A stretch of DNA of 37,309 bases. Origin: an uncultured bacterium (GTDB lineage: Bacteria > Planctomycetota > Phycisphaerae > Phycisphaerales > UBA1924). The stretch lies in assembly GCA_913062615.1 (NCBI GenBank), contig CAJXXI010000003.1, positions 1 through 37,309 on the forward strand, written 5' to 3'. The notes beneath the pieces were generated by a model. That model was given only the letters and a program-made list of their open reading frames with translations. It searched no databases and was not told the DNA's origin. Below are positions 7,382 through 13,189 of the stretch, in pieces. A program made the translations under genes and the position numbers. Positions within the stretch are counted from its first letter, which is position 1. The number at the start of each line of letters is the position of its first letter.

Positions 7382-9241
7382 TTATGGGCAACCCGCACCG
7401 AAGGCGTTCAAGAATGCTGCGACATCGAAGAAGTTGAAGTTGCCATCGCCATTGAAATCGGCGCTCGGATCGTTCGCAGAATACGCCGCGAGGAATGCCG
7501 AGACATCGAAGAAGTCGAGCTCACCATCGTTGTTCAGATCGGCCGGGCATGGTATTGCACACGACGCGATCATCGAACAGAACGGCACAACCTCGGCGAC
7601 ATCGGACAACGCAAACCCGCCCACAGCACCCGGATCAGCAACAACCCACTGCATATAGAAAGTCTGCCCATCCATCGCCGGATCATCGAGCGGATAGAAC
7701 ATCGTCCCGAACCCATCGCCATTGCCCATGCCGTTGAGATCAATCGGCCCGACGAGTTCGTCCTGGGCAACCACACCGCTAACTGGTGGGCTGCTCGAAA
7801 TCGCGACCCATGCTTGTGCGCCACCAAGTGCGAAGTCGAGCCCGATCTTGAACTCGGTGTTCCCGATATTGGGAGGCGTCACCGCGATCATCTTGGGCAC
7901 GAACCCGCCGCTGCCCATTGAACCCGTATCAATCACCAACGGATTGTCAATCAACTCGCTCTGAAGCGTCGGGCGATCAAACGGGAAGGTCTGTGCCGCG
8001 AGCCGGGGATCTGTCAGCCCGGTGTTGAGGAAGTGTTTGACGATCTCTTCGTCCTCAGCAGAGAACAAAATCGGGAAGAACAATCTGAAATCTAAGTTCT
8101 CAGGGGAAGGCATCTGCCCGTTGCGATGCCCATAGAAATCGAAAACATCATCGAGGGATTCGAGCCCGCCGGTGTGCATGAAACGGTCACGATTACCCAT
8201 ATTCCGCAGCGAACTCATCCGGAATGCGCCCCGCTCAAAGCCCACCCCGGTGACGATCTGCCGACCACGATCTTCTTCAACCGGACGCACACCATCGACC
8301 GCAAACGCCATGGTTGTAAACAACGGGGCGACATGACAGTCATTGCATGTCGAGCTGCGATAGCGCTCCCAGCCAGCGAGCTGTTTTTCACTCATGCCAT
8401 TAGAATCACCACCAACCCAAACATCCCAAGGTGTTTGGTTGGGGACTAATGTTCGTTCGTAGTTCGCAATCGCATACCCGATGCGCGCCGGCGTTACTTC
8501 CGGATCTCCGAAGGCTTGCTCGAAAAGCGCTGGGTAGGAATCGTTTGCAGCAATCGCATCAAGCATATCTTGAGGGATATCCGATGCGAGCGCCAACGGC
8601 TTGACGGTTTCAAGCTTTGCGGTTACATCCGCCCAGTTGCGACCCAGATGAGACATTTCCACATCATTGAGTATTGGCATAAGTGATTGAACTTCGAGCC
8701 CCGCGCTCGCTAAAGACAATGTTTCGCCGGTGAGCGGATCAATATAGCTCCCCTCAGCCCGCCCATCCCAGAACAAGTTCCCAGCGTACATTGAGATAAA
8801 GTTGCTCATCGAGCGTCGCCCGGTGACCTGAGGCTCCAGATCATACAAATCCGAACGTAAATACTCGCCATTCGAGTCTGTCAAGATCAAGCCCGGAGAT
8901 CCCATTACATCGTCGGGGGTCGCAAAGATTCCATCGAAGGATGGGTTTACACCAATACGCGGGTCAACACCATCAGATTCTGTGATGTGACATGTGCCAC
9001 ACGAGATGGTGTTGTCGCTCGAGAGCTGTTCGTCCCAGAATAAGATTTTGCCCAGCACCCGCCGCTCTTCAATATTCGGATTCTCTGACGGTGCAAAAGG
9101 CTCCCAAAGACCAAAAAGTCCGCCTTCGGGATCATCACCAGCGACCGCAGAGCTACTGCTCGCAAATCCGATGATTGATCCGGCGATCAAGAGCGCCACT
9201 ACGCCAGAGTGAGCGATAGCCAGTGGGAAGCGGTGAGTCAT
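7382..9241 (-). CDS. Secreted di-haem cytochrome c peroxidase/MauG-like protein with GC-type dockerin
   Basis: The protein has 619 residues. The start at 9241 is supported by AAGGAC about 7 nt upstream and a signal peptide directly after it (to about residue 34, 'SSSSAVAG'). The in-frame start at 9319 would prepend an unlikely basic stretch. Two CxxCH haem sites, CGTCH (about 81) and CNDCH (about 299), lie about 220 residues apart. They are followed by 'RMSSLRNMGNRDRFMHTGG' and 'FDFYGHRNG' with the family's conserved His and Met. This matches bacterial di-haem peroxidases, which reduce hydrogen peroxide, or MauG-like oxidases. Residues about 430-560 form an extra beta-rich domain not usual in the family. 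The tail is two dockerin repeats (LDFFDVSAF, FNFFDVAAF) and 'AGCP'. A promoter candidate lies at 9287-9314 and a terminator follows at 7281-7306. Confidence 0.88.
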   Translation of the reverse strand: MTHRFPLAIAHSGVVALLIAGSIIGFASSSSAVAGDDPEGGLFGLWEPFAPSENPNIEERRVLGKILFWDEQLSSDNTISCGTCHITESDGVDPRIGVNPSFDGIFATPDDVMGSPGLILTDSNGEYLRSDLYDLEPQVTGRRSMSNFISMYAGNLFWDGRAEGSYIDPLTGETLSLASAGLEVQSLMPILNDVEMSHLGRNWADVTAKLETVKPLALASDIPQDMLDAIAANDSYPALFEQAFGDPEVTPARIGYAIANYERTLVPNQTPWDVWVGGDSNGMSEKQLAGWERYRSSTCNDCHVAPLFTTMAFAVDGVRPVEEDRGRQIVTGVGFERGAFRMSSLRNMGNRDRFMHTGGLESLDDVFDFYGHRNGQMPSPENLDFRLFFPILFSAEDEEIVKHFLNTGLTDPRLAAQTFPFDRPTLQSELIDNPLVIDTGSMGSGGFVPKMIAVTPPNIGNTEFKIGLDFALGGAQAWVAISSSPPVSGVVAQDELVGPIDLNGMGNGDGFGTMFYPLDDPAMDGQTFYMQWVVADPGAVGGFALSDVAEVVPFCSMIASCAIPCPADLNNDGELDFFDVSAFLAAYSANDPSADFNGDGNFNFFDVAAFLNAFGAGCP

Positions 9242-9286
9242 GTATAGGTCCTTGCGTGGTTTAGGAACAGATCGGTTTCCTCTATC

Positions 9287-9314
9287 AGTATACACACATA
9301 CGAAGATTCTACAA
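9287..9314 (-). promoter_or_regulatory. Candidate promoter of the di-haem peroxidase-like gene
   Basis: On the minus strand, TTGTAG (9309-9314) and TATACT (9287-9292) are spaced by 16 nt. The predicted start is about 40 nt ahead of the ATG at 9241. The inverted repeat at 9315-9369 abuts the -35 box, which suggests control by a bound protein. Confidence 0.45.
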
Positions 9315-9369
9315 CCCAATAAAAGACAATCTAATCCGTTATTAATGCTGGTTATGGGGTTTTATTGGG
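9315..9369. repeat. Perfect 10-bp inverted repeat upstream of the peroxidase promoter
   Basis: CCCAATAAAA (9315-9324) and TTTTATTGGG (9360-9369) are exact reverse complements separated by 35 nt. The right arm runs into a mini-hairpin GGGC-GAAT-GCCC (9367-9378). It could be an operator with two half-sites or the ends of a small relic element. Confidence 0.5.
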
Positions 9370-9415
9370 CGAATGCCCTCCCCATCAGCCGGTTGATAGC
9401 CATCAAACGCGGATG

Positions 9416-9440
9416 TTTCGGAATTGCACCTTATCCGAAA
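9416..9440 (-). other. Hairpin downstream of rho
   Basis: Perfect 7-bp arms TTTCGGA (9416-9422) and TCCGAAA (9434-9440) enclose an 11-nt loop, about 70 nt beyond the rho stop codon on the minus strand. It lacks a good U-run, so it is a weak terminator candidate or an mRNA 3'-end hairpin. The rest of 9242-9509 holds the peroxidase promoter region and no gene. Confidence 0.35.
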
Positions 9441-9509
9441 TGCCAAAATCCTGCAAGCAGATTTATAGAGATCACGCATAATTGCGATGCGATCCTTCGT
9501 CGAATAAGC

Positions 9510-10724
9510 TTACGAACCAACCAGCTCTTCATTGGTCTCAAAGCGGGACAGTGCAGCCAAAAGCTGCTCTACCTGCACCGGCGGCGGCATATTGAGCATC
9601 CGACGACGCAACGCCGTGATCGTCTGCAAAGGTTTATCTTCGATCAACAGATCTTCCTTACGCGTGCCACTGGCAGCGAGGTTGATCGCGGGGAACAGGC
9701 GTTTCTCAGCGATCTTGCGATCGAGGATCAGCTCCATGTTGCCCGTGCCCTTGAACTCTTCGAAGATCACCTGATCGCCCTGCGACCCGGTATCGACCAG
9801 GCAAGTCGCGATGATCGTCAGCGAGCCACCCTCTTCGGTATTGCGGGCAGCTCCAAAGATCTGCTTGGGCACCTCAAGAGCCTTGGAATCAATCCCGCCC
9901 GACAAGGTCCGCCCAGAGTTGGCGTGCTTGTTGGATCGGTTGAATGCGCGTCCCAGACGGGTCAGCGAATCGAGCACAATAAACACATGCTTGCCCGCTT
10001 CGACCATCTGCTTGGCGCGGTCGATGGTATTGACCGAAACCTCGACATGGCGCGCCACATCATGGTCATTGCTCGATGCGAACAGCTCGATCTGGTCCCG
10101 ATCCCAAGGCTTGTCCCACGCCTCATCCCCATCACGCTGGGCTGCATTCCCATGAAAAGTCCGCAAGAAATCTGTCACTTCTTCGGGTCGCTCGTCAATC
10201 AGCAGCGCCATCACATGCACATCAGGATGATTCAGCAGCACGGCGGTGGTGATGTCCTTGAGCAGCGTCGTCTTGCCCGCCTTGGGCGGCGAGACAATCA
10301 GCCCGCGCTGTCCACGCCCGATCGGGCAGAACAGATCAATCAATCGACAGACCGGTGGGCACCCAGGGTACTCAAGCGTGAGCCGAGGCGCCGGGTCGAT
10401 GCTTGTGAGATCAGCGAACTGCTTTCGGCTCGCGAAGTCCTCAGGGGACATCCCCTCGATCTCGATGAATCGTTCAACCACAGGTCTTGGCTGGCGTGGT
10501 CCAGATGGTCCTCGACCTCGGCGTCGTCGGCGAGGCTTTTTTTCGACAACCTCCACCTCGACATGAAGCCCATCGCGCAATGGCAGCTCCTCTCCGAAAT
10601 GAACGGGGACAAACGGGTCGTCGGGAGCTTGAAGCGTCTTTGATGTGGTATCAGACATCTGTCGGATACGACCCTCAGAACGCTTTGGCCATTCCAAAAT
10701 GCCGGTCAGCGTGGTTGTAGACAT
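9510..10724 (-). CDS. rho: Transcription termination factor Rho, short form with a core insertion
   Basis: The protein has 404 residues. It is an RNA-dependent hexameric ATPase that ends transcription. The core is unmistakable: Walker A 'PPKAGKTTLL' (K151), 'LLIDERPEEVTD', Walker B 'VFIVLDSLTR' (D252), the Q/R-loop region 'SGGIDSKAL', 'FGAARNTEEGGSLTIIAT', 'EEFKGTGNMEL' and arginine finger 'ASGTRKEDLL'. Two oddities are visible. The N-terminal helical Rho_N domain of E. coli Rho is absent, and the RNA-binding cold-shock-like region is divergent, with an 'RRRRRGRG' stretch near residue 65. About 20 extra residues (around 190-220, rich in D, W and Q) lie between 'EEVTD' and 'ARHVEV' compared with E. 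coli. The ATG at 10724 has no clear Shine-Dalgarno site. It is divergent from ptsI, with hairpins in its leader. Confidence 0.93.
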   Translation of the reverse strand: MSTTTLTGILEWPKRSEGRIRQMSDTTSKTLQAPDDPFVPVHFGEELPLRDGLHVEVEVVEKKPRRRRRGRGPSGPRQPRPVVERFIEIEGMSPEDFASRKQFADLTSIDPAPRLTLEYPGCPPVCRLIDLFCPIGRGQRGLIVSPPKAGKTTLLKDITTAVLLNHPDVHVMALLIDERPEEVTDFLRTFHGNAAQRDGDEAWDKPWDRDQIELFASSNDHDVARHVEVSVNTIDRAKQMVEAGKHVFIVLDSLTRLGRAFNRSNKHANSGRTLSGGIDSKALEVPKQIFGAARNTEEGGSLTIIATCLVDTGSQGDQVIFEEFKGTGNMELILDRKIAEKRLFPAINLAASGTRKEDLLIEDKPLQTITALRRRMLNMPPPVQVEQLLAALSRFETNEELVGS

Positions 10725-10801
10725 GTGTTTTCTTGCTCAACAACAGACCGCATGCATAACACACATTCAAATCTGAAGTTTCGTTTTGTGCATCTCGGTC
10801 T

Positions 10802-10860
10802 GATTGCCCAACTGGCAATCCAGTTGATGACTCAGCGGGGCATCTCGAATCTTTTTCGAG
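10802..10860 (-). promoter_or_regulatory. Two hairpins in the probable rho leader
   Basis: GATTGCC/GGCAATC (10802-10808 and 10814-10820) and CTCGAA/TTCGAG (10844-10849 and 10855-10860) are perfect stems with 5-nt loops, 80-140 nt upstream of the rho start. rho is often autoregulated in its leader (known from other bacteria), so these may matter. No convincing promoter was found for rho or ptsI in 10725-11030, and I see no gene there. Confidence 0.35.
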
Positions 10861-11030
10861 TCAAGCCGTCGACGCGTATGGATGCATTGTACACCATCTG
10901 TCCGCAGAATCCTACTTAATTCCCCTGTCATCGTACAGAACATCAATTCCACGTCTTGTCTGGCTTACTTGCTAAGATAGGGCGTCGTCTTTATTTGAAA
11001 TGGACCGTCAGTTCACCCTGTGGAACCCCC

Positions 11031-12791
11031 ATGCAGACCCTGCGAGGCATCCCAGTATCCGCCGGCTTTGTCATCGGCAAAGTGTTCGTCATCGAAGACG
11101 AAGCGCGATTACGCGTCAAAAAACGCGATATTGACCCCGCCAATGTCCCCGCCGAGCTCGAACGTTATGACTTTGCTCGGATGGCTTCGATCTCAGAGCT
11201 CAACGATCTCCACCAAACCGCAGCCGACGAAATGGGCAAGGAAGCAGCCAAAATCTTCCTCTTCCATATAGGCGTTCTCAACGATCCTTCCATTCTCACC
11301 CCGATCAAAAAAATGATCGAAGACGAGATGGTCAACGCCGAATACGCGATCTCCTCCACCTTCGACACCATCTCCAAAAAATTCGCCAATCACCCAGACT
11401 CCACCTTCCAGTCCAAGGTCGACGACCTGCGCGACCTCGCGTCGCGACAGCTCCGAAACCTCGAAACCAACCAAAAAATCTCGATCGCCAACCTCGATGA
11501 AGGCACGGTCATCGTTGCCCGCGATCTCACCCCATCGCAGACCGCCGGGTTCGATCGCACCAAGGTCGCCGCCTTCGTCACCGCACTTGGCGGCCCAACA
11601 AGCCATACCGCGATCGTCGCAGGCGCACTCAACCTGCCAGCAGTGGTCGGGGTGCGCAACCTCTTATCACAGGCCAGCGACGGGCAACGGATCATCGTTG
11701 ATGGCGAAAAAGGACGCATCATCCTCGATCCAGACGAGGAAACGATCGATCAATACCACCAGGCCCAGCTCCGCGCCCGCCAGGTATCCCTCTCGCTCCA
11801 TGAATACGCCGAGCTCCCCGCGATCACCGCTGATGGCGTGCACATCACGCTCCTAGGCAATATCGAGTTTGCCCAAGAAATCGACCAAGTCATCAACGAC
11901 GGCGGCACCGGTATCGGGCTCTACCGAACCGAGTTCCTTTTCCTCACCCGGAAAACCGAACCCACCGAAGAAGACCACTATCAGGCGTATTCCGAGTGTG
12001 TGAAACAGCTCAAAGGCAAGCCTTTGACCATCCGCACAATTGATCTCGGGGCCGACAAATATACCCAAGAACAAGAAGAGAACCCCGAGCGAAATCCGTA
12101 TCTTGGCTTGCGATCCATCCGGTATTGCTTGGCCCATCAAGATATTTTTCGTACCCAGCTCCGCGCAATTCTCCGCGCCAGTGCCCATGGCCCAATCAAG
12201 GTCATGTTCCCGCTCATCACCAATATCGCCGAGTTCCGCACCGGCAAATATTTCATCCGAGAAGAGATGGAAGAGCTTGATGAGCAAGGGGTTGCATACG
12301 ATAAAGACATCGAGATCGGGATGATGGTCGAAGTCCCCGCTGCCGCCCTGATGGCAGGGTCATTTGCCCGAGAAGTCGACTTTTTTTCCATCGGAACCAA
12401 TGATCTTGTGCAGTACACCCTCGCGGTTGACCGAACCAATGAGCGGGTCGCGTCGTTATATACCCCGATCCACCCTGCGGTGCTCAAACTTATCCGCGAT
12501 GTCGCCCGTGCCGGGCGTCGAAACGACATCCCGGTGTCGTGTTGCGGGCAATCGGCTGCAGATCCAGCATTTGCAGCGTTGCTGCTCGGCCTTGGGGTGC
12601 GTACTATCTCTGCGACCAGTTCATCGCTTCCGATGCTCAAAAAGACCATCCGAGGCCTGACCGTGTCCCGTTGCGAACGGATTGCTAAAAAGGCAATCAG
12701 TTTCGATTCCGAAGCCGAGGCTGGCAGTTATGTCCAGTCAAGGCTCAGAAAACTTGTCCCCGAGGTGTTCGACGGGCGTCCCGTCGGCTAA
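11031..12791 (+). CDS. ptsI: Phosphoenolpyruvate-protein phosphotransferase (PTS enzyme I)
   Basis: The protein has 586 residues when started at 11031 ('MQTLRGIPVSAGFVIGKV', the usual enzyme I N-terminus). The in-frame start at 10956 adds 25 atypical residues. No strong Shine-Dalgarno site is visible at either. Enzyme I takes phosphate from PEP and passes it to HPr in the cytoplasm. Visible elements are the phospho-His signature 'GGPTSHTAIVAG' (H192, matching E. coli H189), 'GGTGIGLYRTEFLFL', 'LGLRSIRYCL', the PEP-utiliser signature 'SIGTNDLVQYTLAVDRTNE' and the catalytic Cys (C505, matching E. coli C502) in 'SCCGQSAADP'. Two residues after that Cys there is Gln where E. coli has Glu. No HPr or EII gene is in the window, so it may serve a regulatory PTS. 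It is divergent from rho. Confidence 0.93.
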   Translation: MQTLRGIPVSAGFVIGKVFVIEDEARLRVKKRDIDPANVPAELERYDFARMASISELNDLHQTAADEMGKEAAKIFLFHIGVLNDPSILTPIKKMIEDEMVNAEYAISSTFDTISKKFANHPDSTFQSKVDDLRDLASRQLRNLETNQKISIANLDEGTVIVARDLTPSQTAGFDRTKVAAFVTALGGPTSHTAIVAGALNLPAVVGVRNLLSQASDGQRIIVDGEKGRIILDPDEETIDQYHQAQLRARQVSLSLHEYAELPAITADGVHITLLGNIEFAQEIDQVINDGGTGIGLYRTEFLFLTRKTEPTEEDHYQAYSECVKQLKGKPLTIRTIDLGADKYTQEQEENPERNPYLGLRSIRYCLAHQDIFRTQLRAILRASAHGPIKVMFPLITNIAEFRTGKYFIREEMEELDEQGVAYDKDIEIGMMVEVPAAALMAGSFAREVDFFSIGTNDLVQYTLAVDRTNERVASLYTPIHPAVLKLIRDVARAGRRNDIPVSCCGQSAADPAFAALLLGLGVRTISATSSSLPMLKKTIRGLTVSRCERIAKKAISFDSEAEAGSYVQSRLRKLVPEVFDGRPVG

Positions 12792-13189
12792 CTCATTTTC
12801 TCGTGGCCCCCCGCACAGTGTTTGCCCGTTTGGGTAAATCAGGCGGAGCCCGGAGATTGATCCTCGGCCAAAAACAACGACGCAGCCGTCGATTGAAACT
12901 CACCAAGAGTCTCATCGACAGGCCGCCGAGTATTTCCGGTTTGCTCGCGATGCGATTGATCTTGACACGATCAACCCCGCACCGAGCGCATAGCGTTTGT
13001 TCCATTTTGTGGAGCAATCGCGCACCGAAGATACGAAGTCGGCCGCTGCCACACTTCAGTGAGTATCGAGTGCCCATGCACCGCGCACATCTACAGACCC
13101 AAGAGAACTTGCATCGACGCACCTCCGCGTTGGCAAAGCTTTGTCTGTGCGCATCAACCGCTCACTGACCAACAAGGTCAGCACTACCT
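12792..13189 (+). other. 398-nt stretch with no convincing gene
   Basis: This lies between ptsI and the RNase gene. Open frames on both strands (12803-13168 plus, 12793-13122 minus) have no recognisable protein features or good start sites. A short open stretch ending at the TAG at 12991-12993 reads rather protein-like ('AAEYFRFARDAIDLD') but has no start codon. No clear terminator for ptsI or promoter for the RNase gene was found. Confidence 0.4.

Noticed and set aside
432-9241. Interpretation as a cellulosome
   Set aside because: No cohesin scaffold or cellulase is present in the window, and the module's fixed GCP ending differs from clostridial dockerins.
9240-10643. 467-codon plus-strand ORF antisense to rho, longer than rho itself
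   Set aside because: It is the complement of rho, whose motifs are unmistakable on the other strand. The plus-strand product is Arg/His-rich and lacks any family feature.
12834-12993. Protein-like open stretch between ptsI and the RNase gene
   Set aside because: It has no start codon or ribosome-binding site and only ~50 codons. It could be a gene remnant but cannot be supported.
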